23,359 nucleotides of DNA, taken from the NCBI GenBank assembly GCA_041301185.1, contig JBFYSV010000011.1, positions 1 to 23,359 of the forward strand, in the 5' to 3' direction. Of this stretch, positions 1 through 6,433 are shown piece after piece; the first letter of the stretch is position 1; the number at the start of each line of letters is the position of its first letter. Origin of the DNA: JAQBDA01 sp041301185. Lineage in GTDB: Bacteria; Chloroflexota; Anaerolineae; Anaerolineales; UBA4823. The translations under genes were made by a program, and so were the position numbers. The notes beneath the pieces were generated by a model. That model saw only the letters and a list, made by a program, of their open reading frames with translations, did no database searches and had not been told where the DNA came from.

Positions 1-296
1 CCCTACCAGCCGCTTTAGGCATGCAGGTACGCAAATCTGGGCGCACCACCGGACTGACCAGCGGCGAGATCACCGTGCTGGACGCCACCGTCTCAGTGAG
101 CTACGGACCCGGGCGCACAGCGACCTTTGACAACCAGATCATCAGCGGACCGATCTCGCAAGGGGGTGACTCCGGTTCCCTGGTGGTGGCTGCCAGCGAG
201 CTCAAGGCGGTTGGCCTGCTTTTCGCCGGATCAGAGCAGAGCACGATTATCAACCCGATCCAGGTGGTGCTGGATTGTTTGGATGTGCAAATATGA
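1..296 (+). CDS. Trypsin-fold serine peptidase, C-terminal part (5' truncated by window edge)
   Basis: The frame is open to the left edge and stops with TGA at 294-296, so only the last ~98 residues are present. Codons before the ATG at 21 read LPAALG and continue smoothly, so that ATG is internal. The motif GRTTGLT is followed by GDSGSLVV, the chymotrypsin-fold signature in which the serine of GDSG is the nucleophile; the His and Asp of the triad would lie upstream of the window. The GRTTG...GDSGS combination fits the NAL1-like bacterial S1-type peptidases, which often carry an N-terminal 'NVVGVGVG' domain. Its stop overlaps the ATG of the next gene (ATGA), so the two are probably translationally coupled. 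The substrate is unknown. The fold is well supported; the subfamily is inferred. Confidence 0.8.
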   Translation, partial: LPAALGMQVRKSGRTTGLTSGEITVLDATVSVSYGPGRTATFDNQIISGPISQGGDSGSLVVAASELKAVGLLFAGSEQSTIINPIQVVLDCLDVQI

Positions 297-574
297 ACGA
301 GATAAATCAGGATATCGAGCCGCAAGATGAAACCCAGCGCGCCCGGGCAGTCAAACAGGCGTACACCAGCCAGCTGATGGCAAAAGCCAATGTGGTTGGC
401 GTGGGAGTGGGTTTTTGCCAGCGCCATGGCCAGCGCACCGAGCAGGTGGGGCTGGTTGTGATGGTGGACAGGAAGCTGCCTGCAGCCCAGCTGGCTCCGG
501 AGGATGTCATCCCGCACGAGATCGATGGCGTGCCGGTGGATGTCCAGGAGGTTGGTGAGATCAGGGCATACTGA
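293..574 (+). CDS. Free-standing N-terminal domain of a NAL1-like peptidase
   Basis: This is a 93-residue protein whose ATG overlaps the stop of the upstream peptidase gene, with no clear Shine-Dalgarno sequence, which suggests coupled translation. A TTG at 275 would add six residues but is less likely. After a polar head, the segment NVVGVGVGF (about residues 33-41) is followed by VGLVVMVDRKLP, DVIPHEIDGVPVDV and EVGEIRAY. In my recollection this pattern is the N-terminal domain that precedes the catalytic domain in many bacterial trypsin-like/NAL1-like peptidases. There is no GDSG or other catalytic motif here and the ORF closes cleanly, so it is a stand-alone domain and not a broken peptidase. 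It might act as an inhibitor, chaperone or assembly partner of the upstream enzyme; that is inference. No signal peptide is visible. Confidence 0.75.
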   Translation: MNEINQDIEPQDETQRARAVKQAYTSQLMAKANVVGVGVGFCQRHGQRTEQVGLVVMVDRKLPAAQLAPEDVIPHEIDGVPVDVQEVGEIRAY

Positions 575-626
575 TCATTGAGGCTTTATTCAACCCAATT
601 CACACAAAGACGAAAGGAGTACTACC

Positions 627-845
627 ATGGGTGAGAGCGTTTACAAGGTCATAGAATTGGTCGGCACCAGCACCGAATCGTGGGAGAAGGCAGCCGCCAA
701 CGCGGTCGAAACCGCTGCCAAGAGCTTGCACGATCTGCGCATCGCCGAAGTGATGCAACTTGACGTACAGATCGACGAAGATAAGGTGGTCGCCTACCGG
801 GCAAAGATCAAACTATCCTTCAAATACCGCCAGGAAGAAGACTGA
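627..845 (+). CDS. Dodecin family protein, SecE2 / calcium-dodecin type
   Basis: This 72-residue protein starts at an ATG preceded by an AAAGGAG ribosome binding site about 8 bases upstream. The sequence opens with VYKVIELVGTSTESWE, followed by a helix and then LRIAEVMQLDV...YRAKIKLSFKY, which is the whole dodecin beta-alpha-beta-beta fold. Dodecins assemble as hollow dodecamers that store flavins. In flavin-binding bacterial dodecins the first core strand carries a Trp (LDWFEV) that stacks on the isoalloxazine ring; here that position reads LRIAEV, so the stacking Trp is absent. This matches the Mycobacterium SecE2 (Rv0379) type, reported as a calcium-binding dodecin. Flavin binding should therefore not be assumed. 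The gene is probably transcribed on its own or with the preceding pair; hairpins follow its stop. Confidence 0.9.
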   Translation: MGESVYKVIELVGTSTESWEKAAANAVETAAKSLHDLRIAEVMQLDVQIDEDKVVAYRAKIKLSFKYRQEED

Positions 846-866
846 ACCTTTCCGAAAACCCTATTT

Positions 867-927
867 CTGGGCGGGGGAACAAGCCCGCCCAGGAACAATC
901 CCATCACCGCCCGTAACGGGTCTTTTT
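867..927 (+). terminator. Tandem hairpins after the dodecin gene
   Basis: A perfect 9-bp stem (CTGGGCGGG at 867-875 with CCCGCCCAG at 884-892) has no T tract. It is followed by a short hairpin (CCCGT at 910-914 with ACGGG at 916-920) and TCTTTTT at 921-927. The second element is the likelier intrinsic terminator, although its stem is short. It ends two bases before the ATG of the next small ORF, so that ORF has no room for a normal ribosome binding site. Confidence 0.5.
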
Positions 928-929
928 GC

Positions 930-1172
930 ATGGACATTGGCGCTTACCGCAAATACCTTCAGCAATACGTCCAGGAAGCTTACCAGAACAGCGACGGCTC
1001 GCCCGGCGGGATTATAGATCAGCTGCGCTCGATCAAGCCTCCGGGACGGTTCACCTCCTTCCGCAACGAAAAACAAGTCGCCTCGAGAGAAGCCCTCAAA
1101 GCCTTTGAAGAGCACCGCCACTGGCCGCTGGAAATCATCTTGTCCCACCTGGGGGTAGAGATCGAAAAATAA
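930..1172 (+). CDS. Small uncharacterised protein (80 aa)
   Basis: I do not recognise this family. The ORF encodes an 80-residue soluble, charged protein starting MDIGAYRKYLQQYVQEAY and ending LEIILSHLGVEIEK, probably mostly helical with a Gly/Pro-containing middle (SDGSPGG, KPPGRF). Codon choice (CTG, CGC, GAA, ATC) resembles the neighbours, and a strong intrinsic terminator follows, which supports a real gene. The start is uncertain. The ATG at 930 sits directly behind a T tract with no Shine-Dalgarno sequence. The frame is open upstream to the dodecin stop, so a non-ATG start such as CTG at 867 cannot be excluded. There is no signal peptide, membrane segment or metal-binding motif. Confidence 0.55.
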   Translation: MDIGAYRKYLQQYVQEAYQNSDGSPGGIIDQLRSIKPPGRFTSFRNEKQVASREALKAFEEHRHWPLEIILSHLGVEIEK

Positions 1173-1245
1173 CAGCTTGCAACCGGATTCCACATCCTGC
1201 GTATACCTCTACAGGCAGGCTTTCCATCACTCGCCTGCCAGGATC

Positions 1246-1286
1246 GGGTCAGGTGGGCAGCTCCTCTCCCACCTGACCCACTTTTT
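1246..1286 (+). terminator. Strong intrinsic terminator
   Basis: A perfect 12-bp stem (GGGTCAGGTGGG at 1246-1257, CCCACCTGACCC at 1268-1279) with a 10-base loop is followed by CTTTTT at 1281-1286 on the plus strand. It closes the transcript containing the 80-aa ORF. Positions 1173-1245 hold only a weaker GGCAGGC/GCCTGCC pair. Confidence 0.9.
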
Positions 1287-1326
1287 CTCACCCCATCACT
1301 AAACGGACACAAATTCACAATCCAAC

Positions 1327-1355
1327 ACTCTAAAGGTCTCGTAGACCTTTAGAGT
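1327..1355. repeat. Perfect inverted repeat, 13-bp arms, 3-base spacer
   Basis: ACTCTAAAGGTCT (1327-1339), spacer CGT, then AGACCTTTAGAGT (1343-1355). It lies between a terminator and a consensus promoter, 56 bp upstream of the -35 box. There is no T tract on either side, so it is not an intrinsic terminator. It could be an operator for the downstream secreted protein or a copy of a dispersed palindrome. Confidence 0.8.
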
Positions 1356-1410
1356 AACCGGCATTGTCTATATATTGTAGAATTATTAATCGAATACTCA
1401 TCTAAATATC

Positions 1411-1438
1411 TTGACAAATAATCTACATATGGTATTAT
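1411..1438 (+). promoter_or_regulatory. Sigma-70-type promoter for the 1489 gene
   Basis: A perfect -35 TTGACA (1411-1416), 16-bp spacer and -10 TATTAT (1433-1438) lie in an AT-rich tract. The predicted transcript start near 1445 leaves a leader of about 44 bases to the ATG at 1489, with an AAAAGGA ribosome binding site at 1474-1480. Confidence 0.85.
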
Positions 1439-1488
1439 TTACTCAACGCAACCTATACAATACTTCATCAAAGAAAAGGACCTAAACC

Positions 1489-1896
1489 ATGAACAAAACA
1501 ATATCTCGCTTCGTGATCGTCGCTACTCTGCTTGCCCTGCTGGCTGGCGCCTTCGCCTTCGCCGCCCCCAACGCCAAAGCTTCGGATGGTACCTTCAACA
1601 TCTCCGTCTACCACGGCATCAATGGTAATGCCCTGGGTCTCTCCAAAGAACTGCCCGTGATCGCTACCGTCTACAAAGATGGCGCCTGGCTGGCTGCAAT
1701 CCCGCTAGAGTTCAAGGATCGCTTCACCGCTGACCTGCCCGCCGGCACTTATCAGATCATGGTGGAAGCTGTTGGCGTAGGCCCCGTGCCCAGCATGACA
1801 GTTGGTCCCGTCACTATCCCCGAGGGTGTGGATGTCCGCCTGCAGGCTCAGCTCGGCGCTGGCGGTACCCCGATCATCAAAGCCCGCGTGAAATAA
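1489..1896 (+). CDS. Secreted DUF4397-like beta-sandwich protein
   Basis: This 135-residue protein has a clear Sec signal peptide: MNKTISRF, a hydrophobic core of about 20 residues (VIVATLLALLAGAFAFAA), and a likely cleavage after AKA near residue 31. The mature part, about 104 residues, begins FNISVYHGINGNALGL. It continues with IATVYKDGAWLAAIPL and FKDRFTADLPAGTYQIMVEA and ends VTIPEGVDVRLQAQLGAGGTP. The 'YHGINGN' start and the 'LPAGTYQI.V' strand resemble DUF4397 domains of exported proteins. There is no lipobox, anchor or catalytic motif, so a structural or surface role is plausible but unproven. It has its own consensus promoter, ribosome binding site and terminator, so it is a monocistronic unit that may be strongly expressed. 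Confidence 0.8.
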   Translation: MNKTISRFVIVATLLALLAGAFAFAAPNAKASDGTFNISVYHGINGNALGLSKELPVIATVYKDGAWLAAIPLEFKDRFTADLPAGTYQIMVEAVGVGPVPSMTVGPVTIPEGVDVRLQAQLGAGGTPIIKARVK

Positions 1897-1959
1897 ATAT
1901 CCAAAGTTCTTATTGGTCCAAAAGGTAAGTGGTAACGTACAACTGAATATCGGTATCGC

Positions 1960-1996
1960 AACCGCACCGGCTGATTGCACCGGTGCGGTTGTTTTT
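1960..1996 (+). terminator. Intrinsic terminator of the DUF4397-like gene
   Basis: A perfect 11-bp stem (AACCGCACCGG at 1960-1970, CCGGTGCGGTT at 1980-1990) with a 9-base loop is followed by GTTTTT at 1991-1996. It separates this unit from glgA. Confidence 0.9.
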
Positions 1997-2016
1997 ATGA
2001 CGGTGAGCGGCGGTGA

Positions 2017-2022
2017 TATAAT
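2017..2022 (+). promoter_or_regulatory. -10 box of glgA, implying a near-leaderless mRNA
   Basis: TATAAT lies at 2017-2022, only 13 bases before the ATG at 2036. Transcription would start about 2029-2030, leaving a leader of 6-7 bases with no Shine-Dalgarno sequence. No good -35 box is visible; TATGAC near 1996-2001 is the nearest and spaces poorly. Confidence 0.6.
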
Positions 2023-2035
2023 TTCCCCTCGCACC

Positions 2036-3514
2036 ATGAAATCTCCCCTGAAAATCGCCTTCATCGCTTCTGAGTGCGTGCCGTTTGCCAAGACCGGCGG
2101 GCTGGCAGACGTGGTTGGCGCCCTGCCCAAGATCATGCGCAATTTGGGTCACCAGGCGATCGTTATCCTGCCCAAATATGCCTTCATCGACGAAGCCCGC
2201 TTTGGCTTGCGCCCCTTCATCAGCCCGCTGGGGGTGTGGATGGGCGACGGCGAAGAGTGGTGCGCTGTCCATACCTCCGAGTACGAGGGCGTGCCTATCT
2301 ACTTCATCGAATCGGCAAAATATTTCCAGCGCTACGGCCTGTACCACGACGCTGATTTCAACGACTACCAGGATAACGCCCGCCGCTTCGGCTTCTTCAC
2401 CCGGGCTGCTCTCCAGCTCTGCCGGGATATGGGTTTCGCCCCGGATATCGTCCACGCCCACGACTGGCAAACTGCCCTGGCCAGCGCCTACCTCAAGATC
2501 TGGCACTGGGCTGACCCGGTGCTGGGGAGTGCTGCCAGCCTGCTCACCCTGCACAACATCGCCTACCAGGGGGTGTATAACGCCGCCGATTATAACTACC
2601 TGGGCTTACAATGGGGCAACTTTACCACCGATAAGTTCGAAGACTACGGGCGGGTCAACCTGCTCAAGGGCGGAATCCATTACGCCGATATGGTCAACAC
2701 GGTCAGCCCTAACTATGCCATTGAGACGCGCTCCCCCATTGGGGGGCAGGGTCTGGCTCCCTACCTGAACAACAAAGGCGAGAACTATATCGGCATTCTC
2801 AACGGCGCCGATTACGACCAGTGGGACCCTGCCCACGATTCGCTCATCCCAGCCCGCTATTCAGCTGCCGATCTTTCCGGTAAGGTGATCTGCAAACGCG
2901 AGCTGCAACAGCGCTTCTGGCTGGAGGTCGATCCTACTATCCCGATCGTCGGGGTGGTCAGCCGCCTGGTGCCTCAAAAAGGCCTCGACCAACTGGCGCA
3001 GGTGATCGAAGGCATCGTCCGGGATATGCGTGTCCAGTTCGTCATCCTGGGATCAGGCGATAAAGGGCTGGAGTGGTACTTCGGGCAGCTTCCCGGGCAG
3101 TATCCCGGGCGCATCGGCAGCTACATCGGCTATCACGAGGAGATCGCCCACTGGATCGAGGCCGGGTCGGATTTCTTCATCATGCCCTCGATCTACGAGC
3201 CGTGCGGTCTGAACCAGCTGTATTCCCTGCGCTACGGGACCCTGCCCATCGTGCGCGCCACCGGCGGCCTGGATGACACCGTTCAGCAATATGAGGAGCG
3301 CAACGGCACCGGCACGGGCTTTAAGTTCTGGGATGCCAACCCCCTGGCGATTTATTACGCGGTGGGCTGGGCAGTGAGCACCTACTATGACCGCCCGCAG
3401 CACATCCAGCAGATGGTGCAGGCGGCCATGGCGCAGGACTATTCCTGGGAACGCAGCGCCCGCCAGTATCTACAAGCCTACCAGCGGGCGATTGCAAACA
3501 AAGCCGGGCGCTAA
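2036..3514 (+). CDS. glgA: Glycogen (starch) synthase, GT5 family
   Basis: This 492-residue enzyme transfers glucose from a nucleotide sugar (usually ADP-glucose in bacteria) to the non-reducing end of alpha-1,4-glucan in the cytoplasm. The N-terminal Rossmann domain has the sugar-nucleotide loop KTGGLADVVGALP (Lys at residue 19), then HAHDWQTA, LHNIAYQG and TVSPNYA. The C-terminal domain has GILNGADYDQWDP, SRLVPQKGLDQL near residue 308 and SIYEPCGLNQLYSLRYGTLPIVRATGGLDDTV from about residue 384, with the donor-binding Glu in the EPCGLNQ segment. Length is normal for GlgA. The frame extends upstream to 1913 but would run through the preceding terminator; the ATG at 2036 gives the canonical N-terminus MKSPLKIAFIASE. 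The gene is convergent with corA, with only 8 bases between stops. No other glycogen genes are adjacent. Confidence 0.95.
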   Translation: MKSPLKIAFIASECVPFAKTGGLADVVGALPKIMRNLGHQAIVILPKYAFIDEARFGLRPFISPLGVWMGDGEEWCAVHTSEYEGVPIYFIESAKYFQRYGLYHDADFNDYQDNARRFGFFTRAALQLCRDMGFAPDIVHAHDWQTALASAYLKIWHWADPVLGSAASLLTLHNIAYQGVYNAADYNYLGLQWGNFTTDKFEDYGRVNLLKGGIHYADMVNTVSPNYAIETRSPIGGQGLAPYLNNKGENYIGILNGADYDQWDPAHDSLIPARYSAADLSGKVICKRELQQRFWLEVDPTIPIVGVVSRLVPQKGLDQLAQVIEGIVRDMRVQFVILGSGDKGLEWYFGQLPGQYPGRIGSYIGYHEEIAHWIEAGSDFFIMPSIYEPCGLNQLYSLRYGTLPIVRATGGLDDTVQQYEERNGTGTGFKFWDANPLAIYYAVGWAVSTYYDRPQHIQQMVQAAMAQDYSWERSARQYLQAYQRAIANKAGR

Positions 3515-3522
3515 AAAGGGAA

Positions 3523-4509
3523 TCACATCCAACCGCGGCGGCGGATCCAGGCTAACATGCCGGCAGGCAGCAGCACCAGGATGGACAAGGTGATGATAAA
3601 AGACGGCAGGTCAGTCCACTGGTCGGTCTGGGCGACTGGAAAGAAATAATTCATCCCGAAGAAGCCAACTACAAAAGAGATCGGCATGAACAGAGTGGTG
3701 ATCACGGTTAGCGTCTTCATGATGTCGTTCATGCGGTTATTGATCACCGAAAGGTAGGTGTCCAGCGCGCCGCCGATCAGGTCGCGCAGGCTCTCGGTCA
3801 GGTCGTGCAGGCGCACCAGGTGATCGTACACATCCCGGAAATACACCCTCGCCCGGGCGTCAATCACCTCGTAATCATCGCGTGCCAGGCGGTTGAGCAC
3901 CTCACGCTGCGGACCCAGAACACGCCGCATTTGCAGGACAGCCCGCTTCAAGCTGAAGATGCGTGATAGAACATCTGGTCCGGGGTTATTGAAAATCTCA
4001 TCCTCAATCCGGTCGATCTCGTCATCGATCTCCTCCACCACAGGCATGTACTGCGCCACCACCTCGTCAACCAGGCGGTAGAGCAGGTGGTCGACGCCGC
4101 GCCGCAGGTGGCGGTCGTCCCGCTGGCAGGCGTCCCATACTCGCTGCTGTGCAGCAATGGGTTGATCGTGGTGGGTCACCATGTAATTCTGACCCAAAAA
4201 CACATCCAATTCCAGCACATTCAGCAGAGAGTCGCCGTTTTTCTCAACTGCGACTGCGCTCAGCACGATGTAGAGGTATTTACCCCAGTCGTCCACTTTG
4301 GGCACGTGGGTCTCTTGCAAGGCGTCGTCCACCGCCAGGGGATGAAAGCCGAACACGTCGATGAGCACTTTTTCATCCATCTCGGCGGGTGTCGCTTCAA
4401 AATCCATCCACAGCAAGCCCTGTGGGTCTTGCAGCGCCATCGCCAGCTCATCCTGGCTTAGATCGGCGTGGATCTGTCCATCTGTCGTGAAATAGAGAGA
4501 ACGGATCAT
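3523..4509 (-). CDS. corA: CorA-family divalent cation transporter
   Basis: This 328-residue inner-membrane channel of the CorA/ZntB superfamily has a large cytoplasmic N-terminal domain. A long helical region (EEIDDEIDRIEDEIF to LTESLRDLIGGALDTYLSVINNRMNDIMKTLTVI) forms the funnel stalk. TM1 (LFMPISFVVGFF) ends in the selectivity signature GMN around residue 285, followed by a periplasmic loop. TM2 (FIITLSILVLLPAGMLAWI) precedes the short basic tail RRRGWM. The usual YGMN reads FGMN. The start is supported by GGAGA six bases upstream on the minus strand. The DUF6144-like gene ends 31 bases upstream on the same strand, so the two probably share a transcript. Mg2+ is the usual substrate, but Co2+, Ni2+ or Zn2+ export cannot be excluded from sequence. 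Confidence 0.93.
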   Translation of the reverse strand: MIRSLYFTTDGQIHADLSQDELAMALQDPQGLLWMDFEATPAEMDEKVLIDVFGFHPLAVDDALQETHVPKVDDWGKYLYIVLSAVAVEKNGDSLLNVLELDVFLGQNYMVTHHDQPIAAQQRVWDACQRDDRHLRRGVDHLLYRLVDEVVAQYMPVVEEIDDEIDRIEDEIFNNPGPDVLSRIFSLKRAVLQMRRVLGPQREVLNRLARDDYEVIDARARVYFRDVYDHLVRLHDLTESLRDLIGGALDTYLSVINNRMNDIMKTLTVITTLFMPISFVVGFFGMNYFFPVAQTDQWTDLPSFIITLSILVLLPAGMLAWIRRRGWM

Positions 4510-4540
4510 TGCTTATCTCCATTCAATGTATTATCGAGTA

Positions 4541-5239
4541 TCAATCGCTCCCAAGATGGATTGCCACCTTGCAAACCTCACCCCCATTCAATACGCTCTC
4601 CAGCAATTCCACTTGCACCGGGCGCTGGGTGATCTCTTGCCAGATGCCGCGATAAAAGCCTGCACCGCAGTAACAATAGGCAGCAGGCACCTGCACCCCG
4701 GCAGATATCGCCTGGCGGATGCGCGGGCAATGGCAGTACAGCTGGCGTTTCACCTGCGGGTCACTCTCAGTTAGGTACTTCACCAGGTTTCCACTTTTCG
4801 GGATCTTGGTAGCGATGATACGATCTCCCTGGCGGACGCCCGCCGGTCCCCAACCCCTGCCGATAATGTCCTGGATCAACCCACCGTCCAAATCCAGGGT
4901 ATTCCGCAAGAATGCCTCAAAGCGCGCTTTGAGCATGCGCTGTGCCAGGTCGAAATCCCCGCTTTCCAGGTAGGCGCAGCGGATATCCTGCAGATCTTCC
5001 GGCGGGTACTGGCAGGCGCAACGGGTCATCACCTCTTGCCGGGTGGGCTCGTCCACCAGTCTTTCCAGGCGCTGCATGGCTGCCTGGGTCCAGGCAATCA
5101 CCTCGCTGGGCTCCGACCGGGAGCTCGCCTCATCCCAGCCCCGGGTGATCTCGCCCCGCAGTTCCGGACCTAGCAGATCATCCAGGCAACGCACAAATTT
5201 ACTCCGCCACAAGTGCTCGAAATCCATTTCTTCTGTCAT
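4541..5239 (-). CDS. Conserved Cys-rich protein, DUF6144-like
   Basis: With the ATG at 5239 this is a 232-residue soluble protein; a TTG at 5257 or an ATG at 5227 are alternative starts, and none has a strong ribosome binding site. The N-terminal half is helical and contains MTRCACQYPPEDL. The C-terminal half carries KRQLYCHCPRIRQAI, then AAYCYCGAGFYRGIWQEI and VQVELLESVLNGGEVCKVAIHL. The paired CxC motifs and the terminal 'ESVLNGGEVCKVAI' resemble a family I recall as DUF6144, distantly like V4R/ATC-hydrolase small-molecule binding domains. Function is unknown; the cysteines could bind a metal or cluster. It probably forms an operon with corA, which starts 31 bases downstream. The family name is from memory. 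Confidence 0.75.
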   Translation of the reverse strand: MTEEMDFEHLWRSKFVRCLDDLLGPELRGEITRGWDEASSRSEPSEVIAWTQAAMQRLERLVDEPTRQEVMTRCACQYPPEDLQDIRCAYLESGDFDLAQRMLKARFEAFLRNTLDLDGGLIQDIIGRGWGPAGVRQGDRIIATKIPKSGNLVKYLTESDPQVKRQLYCHCPRIRQAISAGVQVPAAYCYCGAGFYRGIWQEITQRPVQVELLESVLNGGEVCKVAIHLGSD

Positions 5240-5286
5240 CTTTGCCCGCCAATCCAATCCATTCTACGACAAATTGTGCAACTCGG

Positions 5287-5292
5287 ATTATA
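5287..5292 (-). promoter_or_regulatory. Putative -10 box for the DUF6144-like/corA operon
   Basis: A perfect TATAAT is read on the minus strand at 5292-5287, giving a predicted start near 5280 and a leader of about 40 bases. No convincing -35 box is seen 16-18 bp upstream. Confidence 0.45.
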
Positions 5293-5409
5293 CTACCTGC
5301 GGCACGCCGGTCTTGTCGGAGGTGGTTTGACACCAGACCACTATCTCGAGATGATACGATCTCCCAGCCATCCTTCGCTCAACGCCAGGCAAGCCGAAAT
5401 GACCTGACA

Positions 5410-5448
5410 AGCGGTTTGACCGCTCACTTTTTTTGGATACACTATACT
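5410..5448 (+). promoter_or_regulatory. Promoter with overlapping inverted repeat, oxidoreductase gene
   Basis: TTGACC (5416-5421) is followed after 16 bp by TACACT (5438-5443), overlapping an alternative -10 TATACT (5443-5448). The -35 box lies inside the inverted repeat AGCGGT (5410-5415) TTG ACCGCT (5419-5424), which could be a repressor site. A run of T (5428-5434) follows it, so an intrinsic terminator is the alternative reading. The rest of 5258-5476 holds nothing else I can support. Confidence 0.5.
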
Positions 5449-5476
5449 CAAGGCATCTTCTCAGGAGGTAGCCACC

Positions 5477-6433
5477 ATGACCCGGCGCATTGCAATCATC
5501 GGTCTGGGCAGCATCGCCCAGAAAGCTTACCTGCCCATCCTGGCCGCCTCCCCGGAGATCGAGCCGCTTTTCTGCAGCCGGACACAGAGCACCGTCGCCA
5601 ATCTATGCGCCCAATACCGGGTCTCTAAAGGCACCACCCGCCTGGAGGAGCTGCTCGACTGGCAGCCTCTGGCAGCCTTTGTGCTCAGCCCCACCCCAAC
5701 CCACTACGAGATCGCCGCTCGGTTGCTCTCTGCCGGGGTGGACGTCTACCTGGAAAAGCCCGCCACCCTGACCAGCCAGCAGGCGCTGCAGTTATGCCAG
5801 CAAGCCGAGGCGCAAGAGCGGGTGCTCATGGTGGGCTTCAACCGCCGCTACGCCCCCCTGCACCGCCTGGCCCGCCAGCTATGGGGCGAGCGCCGGGTGG
5901 ACATCGCCAGCTTCCAAAAACACCGCTCGGGCGGCTTCCACCCCGACCTGTTCACCCACTACACCGAGGAAATGATCCACCTGGTTGACATGCTGCGCTT
6001 CCTGTGCGGCGAAGGAGAAGCCCTCTCCACCCATTACCGCCAGGAGGAGCAATTTGTGTGGGGCGCTAGCTCGGTCGCCCTGGAGAGAGGCGGCTTCGCC
6101 AGCCTGCATGCCAACCTGCGCGCCGGTCATTGGAAGGAACAGTACGCTCTCCACGGCGAAGGAGCTTCGCTCTATGTGGATGCCTTCTCCCGGGTGGTAT
6201 TCGTAGAAAACGGCGAACGCCGCGTCTGGGAGGAGACCTACGACTCAAGCTGGAAAACCACCCTGGAAGGGCGCGGCTTTGCAGGCCAGATCGCCCACTT
6301 CCTGGAATGCGTCGAAACCCGCACCCAGCCGCAGACCTCCGGCTGGGAGGCGCTCAAGACGCAGCAATTGACCGAGGCGTTGATTAATCAGGGAGTGAGT
6401 TATTCGTCAAAAGAAAAAGTGGACTCGGCGTAG
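5477..6433 (+). CDS. Gfo/Idh/MocA-family NAD(P)-dependent oxidoreductase
   Basis: This 318-residue cytoplasmic dehydrogenase has a perfect AGGAGG ribosome binding site 8 bases before its ATG. The N-terminal Rossmann fold opens RRIAIIGLGSIAQKAYLP, the GxGxxA dinucleotide-binding loop. VYLEKPATLT carries the family's EKP motif, whose Lys contacts cofactor and substrate. GFNRRYAPLHRLA marks the start of the C-terminal alpha/beta domain, in which TEEMIHLVDMLRFL supplies the His/Asp helix near the active site. Members oxidise or reduce sugars, inositols and sugar nucleotides, or reduce biliverdin; the substrate here is not readable. The gene is shorter than typical 340-370-residue members but complete. 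Its 3' end overlaps the convergent SbnI-like gene by 34 bases. Confidence 0.9.
   Translation: MTRRIAIIGLGSIAQKAYLPILAASPEIEPLFCSRTQSTVANLCAQYRVSKGTTRLEELLDWQPLAAFVLSPTPTHYEIAARLLSAGVDVYLEKPATLTSQQALQLCQQAEAQERVLMVGFNRRYAPLHRLARQLWGERRVDIASFQKHRSGGFHPDLFTHYTEEMIHLVDMLRFLCGEGEALSTHYRQEEQFVWGASSVALERGGFASLHANLRAGHWKEQYALHGEGASLYVDAFSRVVFVENGERRVWEETYDSSWKTTLEGRGFAGQIAHFLECVETRTQPQTSGWEALKTQQLTEALINQGVSYSSKEKVDSA

Noticed and set aside
1913..2035. Longer GlgA starting upstream of 2036
   Set aside because: The extension runs across a strong intrinsic terminator and a TATAAT box and lacks similarity to GlgA; MKSPLKIAFIASE at 2036 is the canonical start.
4814..5365. The 16-base word GATGATACGATCTCCC occurs at 4814-4829 and 5350-5365
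   Set aside because: The flanks do not match, one copy is inside a coding sequence, and no other copy was noticed, so I treat it as chance or a very short duplication.
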